Shown here: positions 35,481 through 47,886 of the stretch, in pieces
How positions within the stretch are numbered: the first letter of the stretch is position 1
How the letters are laid out: each line of letters begins with the position of its first letter
Source of the DNA: Abelmoschus esculentus
Taxonomy: Eukaryota > Streptophyta > Magnoliopsida > Malvales > Malvaceae
Reading direction: 5' to 3'
Length of the DNA stretch: 64,000 nt
Assembly (NCBI GenBank): GCA_035048815.1
Contig: JAUCBN010000011.1
Span: 18,182,001 to 18,246,000, forward strand
Made by a program: the position numbers and the translations under genes
The notes under the pieces: generated by a model
Database searches by the model: none
What the model was told of the DNA's origin: nothing
Seen by the model: the letters and a program-made list of their open reading frames with translations, nothing else

Positions 35481-36798
35481 GAGAAACAGCTTGTAACCGC
35501 CAATAATGAAAAGCAAATGACGGTTAAAAAATAGGTTTTAAAAAGAGTAATCGAGTATATATAGTCTTAAGTTTGATTTGATTTGTTAAAATTTTGAATT
35601 GAATTTAAATTTTAATTGAGTTTAATAACACTGATTTTGACTCAATTCATCAAAAATTAAAGTTAAATTCGAGTTAGAATCAAATCTAATATATTACTCT
35701 CTTCGTCTCACTTTTTTAATCCATTATTGACTTTTCCTTAGTCAAACTTTTTCAACTTTAACTCATTATAACTTTAAATCTATTATTGATAAAAATATTA
35801 AAAAATATATTTTAAAATCTTTAATCAAGTAGTTTAAAAATATATATTTTATAAAATTTAATAAATTAAAATATTTAAAATAATTATAGTCAAAGTTTTA
35901 AAATTTTGACTTTAAAAAAGTTAATATTGGACACCATATATGAGACAGAGACAGTAATTAAATTTTGATCGAAGTTCAAATCGTTTGTTTCCTAGTTGTG
36001 CTCTATTGGTTTTTCATTTTAAATTAGTTGGTTTAAGGTTTAGAGTTTAAATTTTAAGATTAAAGGTTATAGTTAGGGTTTAGAGAATTAAGGATATGAT
36101 GTTTTTTAAGGCATATGTTTAAATAATTGGAATGTATAAAATTAAGGTTAAAATTAAAATTTAGAATTTAATTTTTTTAACAGTAACGTGAAAGAAAACA
36201 CGATTAAGGGAAAGAAGATTTCTATTTTTAAAATTTTAATTTGTTTTAATTGAATTTATAATTTTATATGTTTAATTTAATTTCTTAAAAATAAATAAAT
36301 TATAAAATAAAATTAAAATATTTTAAATTTTCAATAATTAATGAAATAAATTTTCAAGTTTTAGTTAAATCTTCGACTCTTTTTAATATATATTACCGTA
36401 TGTGAAATAAATAATTTAACTCTGAAATAATTTCCCGATAATAAAACTTTAACATTATTAATTGAATTATTTCAAAGTTTAATGATAAAATAAATATCAA
36501 TTTTTTTTTCTTAAGATAAATACATACTGTAAATACAACATTCCTTCTTTCTTCTATTTAAACGGAATCTTACTATTAGTAAGAATTTATATCACATTGT
36601 GTCGGTACATTTATATAATAATCAGAATACATCATATAAATAATACAAACAAATGCAAATCATTTTAAAATAAATTATTAAAAAATTTAAATATTTTTTT
36701 GAAAATATGAATTTAATATTTATTAAGAGAATATATGTTTTCTTTCTCATAAAAATAGAATTTTGACTTAATAATATATATATATAAATTTATAATAT

Positions 36799-37066
36799 AT
36801 AAGACGGTATAGTTTAATTCTCAATCTATGAAACTTATTATATTACATGTAAAATCATATTCAGTTGAATTTGATTTTAAATAATAATTTTTTAAAAATA
36901 TTTTTATTGTAATATTAAGAACGATTTAAAATCAGATCATGTTATACTCGTCTTTAAAAATATTTTTAAAACATTATTCAAAATCGAATTTAACTGAATT
37001 AAACTTTACGTGCACTATAATAAATATTAAAAATTAAAAATTAAAATATATTGTGTACTGTCTTAT
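36799..37066. mobile_element. Fold-back or MITE-like element
   Basis: The left end ATAAGACGGTAT is matched in inverse by ACTGTCTTAT at the right. Inner blocks TTCAGTTGAATTTGATTTT (left) and AAAATCGAATTTAACTGAA (right) are also inverted, giving arms of about 100 bp in a 268-bp unit. No clear target duplication was seen. Confidence 0.5.
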
Positions 37067-37430
37067 GTCGAAAAAATACAATATTTAAATTAAAATTCTC
37101 ATCAAAGTCATTAAAAATAATATGGATAAAGAATATAAATAATATATGGCGAAATTTGTAAGATAATGTACCCAATTTTTTATTTTAAAATCTATTGTAG
37201 TGAGAGAAATATTTAAGAATCTATGGTGTTTTCAATAGTGATTTTTAAAGGTATGAGAAAAGCAATCTGACTTTACCAAAAAAATTTAAAAATTTTAAAA
37301 TCGGGTGATCCTCAATCCGACATCAAGAAAAAAATAATAAAAAATTTAAGTATGGAAGGATTTCAACCCGTCCTCATGACAAACTAATTAAAATTTTCAT
37401 GAATTTAAAATTTAAACCATGAGGTCGGAA

Positions 37431-37790
37431 GGAGTTCTTTCCACTTTCATGTTTTTTTTTTAAATTCATGAAGTCTAAGCGCAATAGATGGGGTTTTAAA
37501 TTATTTATAGTATTCTAACATGAAGTCGGATCGAAAAATAATAAATTTCAAAATATTTTAATAATTTTTTTATGAGATCGGTAGGAAAGCAATTTGACCT
37601 CAATAAATGGGGTTCTTTCCACTTTCATCTTTTTTTAAAAAAATTCATGAAGTCTAAGTGCAATAGATGAGGTCTTAAATTATTTATAGTATTTTAATAT
37701 GAAGTCGGATTGAAAATTAATAAATTTTAAAATATTTTAATAATTTATTTTATGAGATCGGTAAAAAAACAATCCGACTTTAATGCTGTT
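37431..37790. repeat. 178-bp tandem duplication
   Basis: GGRGTTCTTTCCACTTTCAT starts at 37431 and again at 37609. It is followed in both copies by AATTCATGAAGTCTAAG, TTATTTATAGTATT and TATGAGATCGGTA. Two copies, moderately diverged, non-coding. Confidence 0.8.
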
Positions 37791-38689
37791 GAAAATAAAA
37801 TAAATTCTTAAATATTTATCCGACTACAGTAGGTTTAAAAATAAAAAATCTGGATGGAATGTTTTACCAATTTCGCGGATATTATATCTCAAGATTTTTG
37901 AATGGAATTTATTACCAGCTGTTTACGTGTGAGTTGCATGTGAGTTGAGGGTAAAGAAGAAAAGAGAAAGTGCCCATCGGGAATCGAAAAAATAATATAT
38001 TTTTTTATATATAAAATTCAAAATATATATTTACTTAAATTATTAAATTATTTATCGGTAAAATTGATATCTCCATTTTATTTTCTCTTCTGTGGACAAA
38101 TTAGTCAATACATCATCCTTAAAATATGGTGTCTATTCTAAATTAATTTTAGTACAGAATCAATTGGGTAAAAAATGAAAAAAAAAATTGAAAACTTTGT
38201 AATTGAAATATTTTTCTTCTAGACCACAAATTAGGTCGATAGTATTTAAATTTATATTTATATATCGGTGATAAAAATAAAGATTTTTACGGCCTTCTTA
38301 ATTTTAGTGTTTGAGTTTTATTTTATAAATATATGATGTAAAGTTCGTGGTTAAATAAAATTTAAAAAATAAATTTAAATTTTAAAGTAATATAATTAAA
38401 ATTTTAAATTTTAACATAAACGTTCGTAAAAAAATTTATTTTCGTGGTTAATAAATAAAATAATCACCTATATTTTTTTTTATCTCGTGTGCATGATTTC
38501 ACTCAACACTAGTTCAACATAGAAGATCAGGGACTATGTAAAGATATTTCTTTCAATGATTAGTAATAATATTTTTCTTCGATAAGTTAACCACTTTTAT
38601 ATTTTAAAATTATTTCATTCAAATTATTAATTTTTATATTATATATATTTTTTTTGGATAAATAAATTTTATTCATCCAAAAAACCAAC

Positions 38690-39838
38690 AAACAGAAAAG
38701 ATTGAACATCATCATGCTTCACTATGTGTTAATCCTCCCGTGAGTCTTCAGTTTGCAGCTAGATGATTATCAGAAGAGATTTTTTCACAATCTACCGATC
38801 TATTTCTAACATCATGCTTAACTAAAGCAAAAATTTCAGAACTTGAACGCCCGAGTTTACCATGTAACTAGTTGTCTGTTTCTTGCCATATATAATAATT
38901 TGATCCACACCAAGCTAACTGAAGAATGGTAGCTCTTAACGAACGACCTTTTTCCTGCTGTAATATACACTCAAGGACTTCGGTCCAACAACTATGAGGC
39001 ATATCCAAATCACAATACCTCATTATCCATTCCTATAATTGTCTCAAAAATTCACAATTCCCAAATAAATGATCTTGTGTCTCTACATCACTTTTACAAA
39101 GGAGGCAAATTGGGTCAATTAAATAACCCCAACATATTATTTTATTTTTTGTAGGAAGCCTATCCAATACCATTAGTCAGAAAATAAAAGAGTGTCGAGG
39201 GACAGAGAACTTACCCCAAACAATACGAGCTCAAGGTACCTTCTCACGTGTTTGTCGGATCATTTCCCAAACTTTCTTTGCTTTGAATTGTCCTTGCAAT
39301 TCACTCGTTAGTTCTAAATTATCTCTAAGCTTCAAGAGTTTTTTCCATATCCAACTATGGTAGTTCTTGGCATGAACAGAGAGTATTGAATTTCCTTATA
39401 ACATGTAATGTTGCACCCATGCAACCTAAAGCGGATCATCCTGAGACATCAAGAGCCATAGACATTTCGCCATGCAAGCTCTACTCCAAACTGTGACATT
39501 ATAAATACCAAGATCACTCTCACTTTTTGGATGACAAATAACATCTCAGCTAACTTGAGCCCCTCTCGCATCATTATTAGTGCCCTTCTAAAGGAAAACA
39601 TTACAAATTTGGTTAATCCTCTTAATTACCTTAGAGGAAAAGATAAATATAAGACACCAAAAGTTTTGCACACTGAAAAGAACACTTCGGATCAACTGTA
39701 ATCTTTCAGCAAATGACAAGCATTTCGAATGTCAATTATTTATTATACTAGTGATTTTATCCACTAGACACTTATAATCACCCATTGAGAGATTCTTTGC
39801 AATCAAAGGGACACCCAAGTAACGAATAGATAGATAAT
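38690..39838 (-). pseudogene. LINE (L1-type non-LTR retrotransposon) pol 3' fragment
   Basis: The minus strand reads, through many stops and frame changes, RYLGVPLIAKNLSMGDY, SFAERLQLIRSVLFSV, VIKRINQICNVFL, NDARGAQVS and SESDLGIYNVTVWSRACMAK. A zinc-binding RT-associated motif follows: ICLLC-x-SDVETQDHLF-x-NC. That is the C-terminal end of a plant L1-type LINE polymerase. The fragment's upstream part is cut by insertion of element C at 39839. Confidence 0.82.
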
Positions 39839-40296
39839 TGTAGCGACCCTCTCACTAAAAATATTTAAGTGCGGTAAAAGGTCACTAGCTAGTGGAAGAG
39901 AAAAAATTAGGGTTTAATTTTAAAGGGGAGTTTAATTGGAAAAGGTGAAAATTCATAAATTAGGGTTTGAAAAATTTAGGAATTTAAAGATTTAAAATGA
40001 AATTAAAAAATTAGGGAAATTAAGAATTTAATTTGAAAATTAAAAATTAGGTTTAGAAGTTTGGAAATTAGATTTGAAAATTGGGGATGAAAGTTAGGAA
40101 ATTAGGGTTTAAAATTGGAATTTTGAAAAAGGGAAATTGAGAAATTAAAATTAGGTATTTTTACAAAATAGAAATCTAGGGTTTTGAAATTAAAAAGGGA
40201 ATTTGGGAATTATGGATAAAATTAGGAATGATAAAGTTAGGGATAAAAATAGAATTTGAGAAATTCGGTAATTAGGAAATGTTGGAGGAGGGTTTT
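39839..40296 (-). repeat. 3' LTR of element C, outer part
   Basis: 458 bp from TGTAGCGACC, up to and including the left GTTTT duplication (40292-40296) of element F. It is A/G-rich with loose repeats of AATTAGGG and GGAAATTA. Confidence 0.8.
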
Positions 40297-41756
40297 TGTA
40301 ACCCCCTAGACCGGCCTATGCGAAGAGTCGACCTAAAGTAGTCATATTTTTTTTCCAAAACGAATATATATAAAGCAAATACAAGATTCAACCAAAAATC
40401 AAGAAAACCTGTAAGAATGACAGTTCCATCAAATCATATTTTCGATCATAATCCATATGATCATAATAAACCGTTAATCTCTCAAAAGTAACATGCGTTC
40501 AAAACATTGCTCATAAAAGGATCCATATCACAGTAATAAACACAATGAGTTAAAACCATTCAGTAACAAAACATAGGCATAACAGTAGCGAAATAAAGGC
40601 ACATGTCACCATAACTAAAGACCCGGGAGATATATAAGCATTACATCAAAAGATAATCTGGGAGGTGTAGATCCTCCGAGTGCCAAATCCGGGATGCCTA
40701 TCTACGATTATCTGAAAGGGGAAGAAAACATGTATGAACTATGGAGCTCAATGTGTTCCATAGTGCATAAAAATCACAGGTATAACGAATATATAATGAT
40801 ATCAGAAAATAATGCATGAGATGCATGGCATGATATAGTACCCTCCAACCGATCTCTAGGATACGGTTCCCCAGAACAGTATCTAATACAGGCATTAACC
40901 TAAGCCCGATAGGGCGAAGGTACCGGCCTAAGGAATCACCTTAGGTAACAGGCGGAATTACCTCGGCTGTAGCACGGGAACCGATATCAGGACGGAATTA
41001 CCCTAACCGTATCTAGGAACCGTAAACAGGACAGAATTACCAGCTGGATCAAGGCTGAACCGAATAACAGGCACTACACATCATCCCAAACCCAAAGTGA
41101 CAGGCATGCAATAATAACAGGTATAATGATGGCAGTGACAGTAATTACTCAGATATCGTGAAATGCTAAATCAGGACATGTCATACAAAATATATCAGGC
41201 ATACCGTAAACAGAATATGGTCAGGTTGAACATATGTGTCTAGGTAAAATCCGGAAAATAATCATGTACACATGCTTGGTTTGTAAAAACGGTAAACATT
41301 AATATACAACATATAGCACGTAAGGAAACACACCTCAAAAGAGTAGAAGCAAACAGGTGGTCTACTGGGCGGCTGAGCCTCGCTCTGCAGCAGTACTGGA
41401 CCCTATAGGTACACGATCAAATTTTATATCAATACAGGAATCTAGATACAGGATTTATTCACTAGAGATGAGAATACATACGGGTCACGATCGGATCACG
41501 AGTCGGGTCGAATCGGGAAGAATGGGGCTGGGTCGGTACTCGATCGGGAGGACAATAAGATCCTACAAGTAAACAGGTATCGATATTAGACGCAGATTAA
41601 AACTCTAAACTTAACTTAACTTAGAAGAAAAGTTTGACTCAAGACTTTAAAGTCCAAAATGGAGGCTTTCGGGATTGAATTTCGAAAAACGGACTTCACG
41701 GATGGACTCAGGACGTCGAAAAACATAAAATAAGGGGTTTTGAAAATTTTGACTTT

Positions 41757-42115
41757 TTGGTCAAAGTCAACGCTAACGTCAGCAAAGTCAACGCTGACGT
41801 CAGCTGCCACGTCAGCAGTCAATGTTAACGTTAGCAGCCACGTCAGCAGTCAACGCTGACATCAACTACCACGTCAACTGCAACGTCAACAGTCAACGCT
41901 GACGTCACTGGTCAACGGGTCGAGTCGGTCAACGAGTCGGGTCAACGGGTCGGTCAACGAGTCGGGTCAACGGGTCGGGTCGGGTCAACGGGTCGGTTCT
42001 GGTTAACGGGTCGGTTCGGTTCAGTTTAGGTTGGACCGGTTCGGTTCAGTTCAGGTTGGACCGGTTCGGTTCGGTTCGGGTTAGACCGGTTCGGTTTTAC
42101 TCGGGTTGACCGGTT
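41757..42115. repeat. TGACGTCA-rich and GGTCAACGGGTCGG/GGTTCGGTT low-complexity block in the F LTR
   Basis: Copies of GCTGACGTCAGC-like palindromes with GTCAACGCTGACGTCA spacing lie at 41757-41920. They are followed by GGGTCGGTCAACGAGTCGG and CCGGTTCGGTTCAGTT repeats. The other LTR has the matching block at about 49356-49710. Confidence 0.8.
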
Positions 42116-42789
42116 TAGACCGGTTGGCTCCCGGCAGCCATCCACGATGGCCGGAAATCACCCGTGACGGTGCGTGGAGCCCACACGCGGCCTAAAACGG
42201 CCGAAAACAGTCCTCTAAACTCGGAAAAAGCCAGTTTTCAGCCTGAAACACAATTAACAACCAGACAAACCCCAAAAAATCGATTAACTTTAAGGTATAA
42301 ATATATCCAACTCACCAACTTGAATTTTTCCGGCGAAGGGCTGAACGACGACGAACAGCAGCGGTAAGGGAGGGTTTTGATCGCCCGGGAACGGCGAGCA
42401 GGGCTGCGTGGTCGACACGCCGGAAAGACGTTGACGGTGGCCGGAACAGGCGAGGTTCGAAAGGGATTAACCCTAATCCTCGACGAACCTTCGGGCTTCG
42501 ATTCTCGGCTGAGGCGGCGGCGGTTGCGCGCGTCGGGAGAGGGGTTTTGGTCGCGAGACGGCGGTGAACACGGTGGTGGCGGCAGTACAGCACACGGACC
42601 AGCGGTGGAGGAGATCGGCGGTGGATCGAGGGGTTTGGTGAGGGAGAGGGGTTTTTGTTCGAAGGATCTAACTTTTGGATCTAAAAAGGATCCAATATGG
42701 TAACCCGATATATTTTGAATATTATTATTATTATTAATATCCGAAACAGGGATAGATTAAAAGCAAGTCGCGGGATATTAACACTCAAG

Positions 42790-42862
42790 AGCTAACTAGC
42801 TCAGATGGTTGGGTTACAAGTTTAGCAAACTGAAGGTTATGGGTTCAAAACCCTATAACCAT
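42790..42862 (+). repeat. tRNA-like sequence in the 3' LTR of F
   Basis: Contains TAGCTCAGATGG (A-box match) at 42797-42808 and GGTTCAAAACC (B-box match) about 33 bp later, inside a hairpin ATGGG-TTCAAAA-CCCTAT. The acceptor arms do not pair well, so it is tRNA-derived and not a working tRNA. It is antisense to the element. Confidence 0.65.
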
Positions 42863-42916
42863 ACTTTTCCCCTTTTCTTTATTTTTTTCTAAATTTCAGG
42901 TGTTACAACTCTCTCC

Positions 42917-43681
42917 CTATAAAAAAAAATTTCGTCCTCGAAATTTACCTGAACTGAACAGATGTGGGAACTTCTCCCTCATAGACTCCTCGATCTCCCA
43001 GGTGGCATCAGAAGGGTTACGGTTTCTCCATTGAACTTTAACCATAGGGATGCGTCTCCTTCTCAGAACTCTCTCATCAAACTCTAAGATCTGAACAGGT
43101 TCCTCCTCATAAGACAAGTCTGGTCGTAACTCAACATCCTGAACCTGAATGATGTGACTCGGATCCGGATGGTATTGTCTCAACATGGATACATGAAACA
43201 CATCATGAATACGGCTAAGCTGAGGAGGTAACTCTAGCTAATAAGCAACAGGCCCGATTCTTTTCAGAATACGGTATGGTCCAATATATCTCGGGCTCAA
43301 CTTGCCCTTACTCCCAAATCTCAGAACTTTCTTCCATGGGGAGACTTTCAAGAAAACCTGTTCACCAACCTCAAACTCGATATCCTTCCTCCTCCGATTA
43401 GCATACGATTTTTGTCTATCAAAAGCTTATTTCAAGTGATCTCGGATCAATCTGACAGTCTCCTCAGTTTCCTGAATCAACTCGGGACCTGGAGTCTTCC
43501 GATCGTACAACTCTGTCCAACAGATGGGGGTACGACACCTACGACCATACAAGGCCTCGTAAGGTGCCATACGGATACTAGCCTGATAACTATTGTTATA
43601 AGCAAACTCTGCCAGGGGCAAGAAATCTTCCTAACTGCCTCGGAAGTCTAAAACACAACCTCGTAACATATCCTCCAGGAT
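42917..43681 (-). pseudogene. Element F integrase C-terminus and chromodomain-like tail
   Basis: Continues with LAEFAYNNSYQASI, APYEALYGRRCRTP, VFHVSMLRQYHPDPSH, EEPVQILEFDERVLR and VKVQWRNRNPSDATWEIEES, the last being the chromodomain-type module that targets chromoviruses to chromatin. In-frame TAA/TAG codons occur near 43628, 43427 and 43239. The frame ends close to the purine tract. Confidence 0.88.
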
Positions 43682-44938
43682 CTATATCACTCTCTCAAAC
43701 TGACCATCTGTCTGAGGATGAAAAGATGTACTAAAATTCAGACGGGTACCCAAAGCAGACTGTAAAGCTGTCCAGAAACGGGAAGTAAACCTCGGATCTC
43801 GATCAGAAATGATAGACAGGGGCACCCCATGCAATCTGACAATCTCAGAAATATACAGTCTAGCCAGCTTATCCAAAAAATAAGTGACCCGAACAGGAAT
43901 AAAGTGAGCTGACTTTGTAAGTCTATCAACAACAACCCAGACAGAATCTTTCTTAGACGGGGTCAGAGGCAAACTAGTAACAAAGTCCATCGTGATTCGC
44001 TCCCATTTCCATTTTGGAATCTTGATAGGTTGCAAGAGACCAGAAGGATGCTGATGTTCTGCTTTCACCTGCTGACAGGTCAAACATCTAGATACATAGT
44101 CTGATATATCCTTTTTCATACCCACCCAACGGTATCTCTGTTTTAGGTTCTGATACATCTTATCCCATCCGGGATGCATAGCATAAGGACTACTATGAGC
44201 CTCTCTGAGAATAGCCTGTCTCAACTCGGTATCATCGGGTAAACAGTATCGACCGTTAAAACAAAAGACTCCATCCTGATCAAAAGAATAAACAGAAGTG
44301 GATCCTTGCTCAACTTGTTGCATAACAGGAAGTAAGGAGTCATCTAACCGCTGCTTGGCTTTGATCTGCTCGGCCAAGGTCGGTTTGACCTGCAACTCAG
44401 CCAGTAGACTATCATCATCATATACACTCACCCTGGCAAATAGAGATCTCAGGTCTGATATGGTCTTACGACTCAAAGCATTAGCCACAACATTAGCTTT
44501 TCCCGGATGATACTCAATCTCGCAGTCATAATCCTTAAGAAGCTCCAGCCAACGACGCTGTCTCAGGTTAAGCTCCTTCTGAGTGAGGAGGTACTTCAGG
44601 CTCTTATGATCGGTAAAGATATAACACTTCTCTCCGTAGAGATAGTGTCTCCAGATTTTCAAAGCAAAAACCACTGCAGCAAGCTCAAGATCATGGGTGG
44701 GATAGTTACACTCATGTGGTCTCAACTGGCGTGATGCATAAGCGATCACCTTACCACCCTGCATCAAAACACATCCAAGTCCAGAGTGCGAGGCATCACT
44801 GTAAACTGTAAAGTCCTTTCCTGACTCAGGTTGTGCTAAAACTGGAGCTTGGGTCAAAGCTGATTTCAACTGGCCAAAACTAGATTGCTGGGCCTCAGAC
44901 CACACATAAGGAATATCTTTCCTCAGAAGCTTTGTCAA
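43682..44938 (-). pseudogene. Element F RNase H and integrase remnant
   Basis: A 418-codon open stretch. RNase H: VYSDASHSGLGCVLM, THDLELAAVVFAL, FTDHKSLKYLLTQ, HPGKANVVANALSR. Integrase zinc finger: HPGWDKMYQNL...CLTCQQVKAEH. Core: ITMDFVTSLP, SIISDRDPRFTSRFW and FHPQTDGQFERVI, so the D, D and E positions are kept. It ends with a TAG at 43682-43684 where Gln is expected. This is the longest surviving frame in F. Confidence 0.92.
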
Positions 44939-45895
44939 AGGGGCAGCGATGATGGAAAAACCCTTGACAAAGCGTCGGTAATACCCAGCTAAGCCCAGAA
45001 AACTGCGGATCTAAGACACGTTTCTAGGAGGCTTCCAACTGGTGATTGTATCAATTTTACTCGGATCCACCTAGATACCCTTAGCTGAAACAACATGTCC
45101 CAGAAAAGCCACCTCACTAAGCCAAAACTCACACTTACTTAGCTTGGCATATAACCGATGCTCTCTAAGAGTCTACAGCACTACTCTCAAATGCCCAACA
45201 TGCTCGTCCTCAGAGCGAGAGTAAACCAGGATATCATCAATGAACACTACAACAAACTGGTCGAGATAGGGTCGGAAGACTCGGTTCATCAGGTCCATGA
45301 AGGCAGCAGGAGCATTAGTCAACTCGAAAGGCATCACTAGAAACTCGTAATACCCGTACCTGGTGCAGATAGCAGTCTTAGCAACATCCGAGCCCTTAAC
45401 CTTCAACTGATAGTACCCAGATCGAAGATCAATCTTCAAGAAGACTGTAGCTCCCCGAAACTGGTCAAACAAGTCATCAATCCTGGGTAAAGGGTACTTT
45501 TTTTTCACCGTTAGCTTATTCAGCTTCTGGTAGTCGATGCACAACCGAAGGGAACCATCCTTCTTTTTAACAAAGAGTACTGGAGCTCCCCAGGGGGAAG
45601 AGCTAGGTCGGATGAACCCTCGGTCAAGCAGTTCCTGTAACTGAACTTTCAACTCCTTCAACTCTTTCGGAGCCATACGGTATGGGGCCATAGAAACTGG
45701 TGCTGATCCAGGATAAGTCTCAATCTCGAACTCAACCTCCCTGCCTGGAGGGAGACCTGGTAGCTCCTCAGGAAAAACCTCAAGAAACTCGCTAACAGTG
45801 CGAACCTCCTCGATCTTAGACAGAGACCCCTTTGTGTTAAGGAAACAGGCAATAAAGGTCTCGTATCCCTTACAGATCATCCTGTCAGCAATCAA
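44939..45895 (-). pseudogene. Element F reverse transcriptase remnant
   Basis: RT signature in order: GFIRPSSSPWGAPVLFVKKK, LCIDYQKLNKLT, FLKIDLRSGYYQL, VMPFELTNAPAAFM and VVFIDDILVYS (polymerase Asp-Asp). A TAG at 45173-45175 follows LRVVL. Further stops near 45060-45075 and 45010 interrupt the thumb region before TKLLRKDIPYVW. Confidence 0.92.
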
Positions 45896-45922
45896 AATTG
45901 ATACAACATTGGTCAGATAGCC

Positions 45923-46450
45923 TCAATGTTCACCAACCAAAACTACAGATCGTCCATCCCAAGTCCTTAACGTGGCCCTTTTGGCCTCGCAGTCCAGACT
46001 AACACGATGCTCAGATAACCAATCCATCCCCAGGATAATATCGAACTCCTGTAAAGGAAGTTCCATAAGATCCGCAAGAAACACTTCCTCTTCCACAACG
46101 AGGGGACATCTCCGAAACACCTTATTCATAGATAAAGATTTTCCCACGAGGCTCATAATGGTAACAACACTCTCGGTGTCCTCAATAGAGATTGAAAGAT
46201 CACTAGATACTAACTTTGATATGTAGGAGTGAGTGGAACCATTGTCAAGCAAGGCAAAGTATGGGGCAGAAAGGATGGTAAAAGTACCTGCAATAACATC
46301 TGGCTCATCCCGGTCATCACGACGTCTGGTAGCATAAACTAGCGCTGACTGACGAGCCTCAAAAACAGGTGGTCCACCACTCTGGTGGCCTCGGCCCCGG
46401 GTATCGGATCTAGCAACAGACCCAGATGCTCTACCCTGAAAACGCCCCAT
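45923..46450 (-). pseudogene. Element F protease remnant
   Basis: Aspartic protease region with ALLDNGSTHSYI (catalytic Asp-x-Gly-Ser) and the downstream FDIILGMDWLSEHRVSLDC typical of gypsy polyproteins. It is open for 175 codons, then a stop near 45923 precedes the RT. The starting Met is arbitrary because the family makes one polyprotein. Confidence 0.87.
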
Positions 46451-46551
46451 AGTAGGTGTCTGAACAGATGTCTGAGATCAAGATGGTGTCTGAGTGTGTA
46501 AAGGGGTATGGGTCGATGGTCGACCAGCAGAAGGTGGATGGGGTCAGTCTC

Positions 46552-47694
46552 TCAAAAAGTGCTCGGAAGAACCACATCGAAAACATGCTCCAATCTTCTT
46601 CCTACACTCTCCCTTATGCAGGTTACCACAAAAGTCACAAGCTGATACAGTCGAAAACCCAAAAGAACCACCTCGGCTGACGGTAGAGTCTTGAGGTGCC
46701 GTAGGCCGATGGTAAGAACCACCTCTCTGAATCGGTGCAGATCGAGCCCTCTTATCAGGGCGACTATAGGACTCACCATGCCCGTGTCCCCCAGATCGGT
46801 TACGGTCCTTTCTACGATCCCTATCTCTGCCCCTATCACGATCTTGATCCCTGATAATCTATCAGAAAGTTTCTCCAAGTCCTCAGCTGTCTTTGCACGG
46901 TTCACAAGATCCTCAAATACTGTATCATGGTGCGTGGCTACTCGGTCTCTGATACCGATACGGAGACCCTCAAGAAACTTGTCGCACCTATCCTTCTTTG
47001 TAGCCACTAACCCAGCACCATACCTCATCAGATCCAGAAACTGTAACTCATACTCGGCCACTGTCATGGTACCCTGAATCAAGTCCTTGAAGGCCTGACG
47101 CCTCTCTCTCAGATAACGCTCCCCTAGGAAACGGTTCCTGAACCGCTCCTTGAAGAAGTCCCAAGTCAACACATCAGGCGATACACTGCTAACCACAGAC
47201 TCCCACCAGACGTGGGCACTACCATTGAGCATAGACACAGCTCCTAAATATCTCTTAGCTGGCTCCAAACCCAGCTGGTCCATGCGTCTCTCGGTATCAT
47301 ACAACCATGACTCAGCCTCAGAAGGTGCACCTGTCAAGGATCCAGAAAAAGTCCTCACTCCATTGGCGATCAGGATCTAAGAGATAGGAGTATCTGGCAT
47401 AGCACCTGAAGCTCTGACAGCTCCCTGTATCAGCTGAAGGAACTGTCTACTAAGAGTCTCATCTATCACTGTGGTAGCAGGCTCGGTGCTCGGTACAGGT
47501 GCCTCTCTGACCGGGGTAGACATACCTATGCCCGTAGGAGGATGTGGGCCAGGTGGTACAATGGTACTAGCAGGAACGGGAGGGTCTACAGGAGTAATAG
47601 GCGGAGGGCCGCTGATAGGCTCCTCTACAGGATCGGTGAAGTTAGTCGCACGACCACGCCCTCGGGTGGTCCGGCGAGCTCTACGGACACTCAT
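46552..47694 (-). pseudogene. Element F gag remnant
   Basis: Begins MSVRRARRTTRGRGR (47694), proline-rich. A TAG at 47377-47379 follows DTPIS. The gag core continues: AESWLYDTERRMDQL, HVWWESV, WDFFKERFRNRFLG, LIQGTMTVAEYELQF. Near 46860 a frame change follows LSDRLSGI. The zinc knuckle CFRC-x4-H-x4-C (about 46575-46530) is in the shifted frame. Confidence 0.88.
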
Positions 47695-47886
47695 GAGTCT
47701 CAGGTAATCTACAAGAATAGAGCTTATGAGATTATAATTGGCACTGGAGAATCATACACAATACAAAAAGATATAGGTGACATGGCCTTTCAGATATTAA
47801 TTAAAAACGGTTTAACAGAAAACGTTTTATTTAGGACCCATCACAGTCCGAGAATCTTAAAACCAAAAGCTCTGATACCAACTAAA
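47695..47886 (-). other. Element F leader with initiator-Met primer-binding site
   Basis: Short leader between the 5' LTR and gag. The minus strand reads TTTAG (five-base spacer region) then TTGGTATCAGAGC, the complement of the tRNA-iMet 3' end used for minus-strand priming. Confidence 0.85.

Larger units (their letters stand above)
35481..38640. other. AT-rich intergenic spacer
   Basis: About 3 kb of strongly AT-rich DNA without gene-like frames or recognised retrotransposon domains. It includes a fold-back element (36799-37066) and a 178-bp tandem duplication (37431-37790), listed separately. Confidence 0.5.
40297..42907 (-). repeat. 3' LTR of element F
   Basis: 2611 bp, plus-strand TGTAACCCCCTAGACC to CAGGTGTTACA. 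It carries the tRNA-like block (42790-42862), a cluster of TGACGTCA palindromes, GGTCAACGGGTCGG and GGTTCGGTT tandem stretches, and a GC-rich zone at 42350-42640. Confidence 0.95.

Noticed and set aside
42377..42703. 108-residue plus-strand open frame conserved in both LTRs of F (also 49876-50202)
   Set aside because: It lies in a GC-rich LTR segment open on both strands. The copies are similar because they are LTR duplicates. No domain is recognised.
42790..42862. Functional tRNA gene
   Set aside because: Acceptor arms do not pair and the anticodon arm is irregular. Only the A- and B-box regions are tRNA-like.
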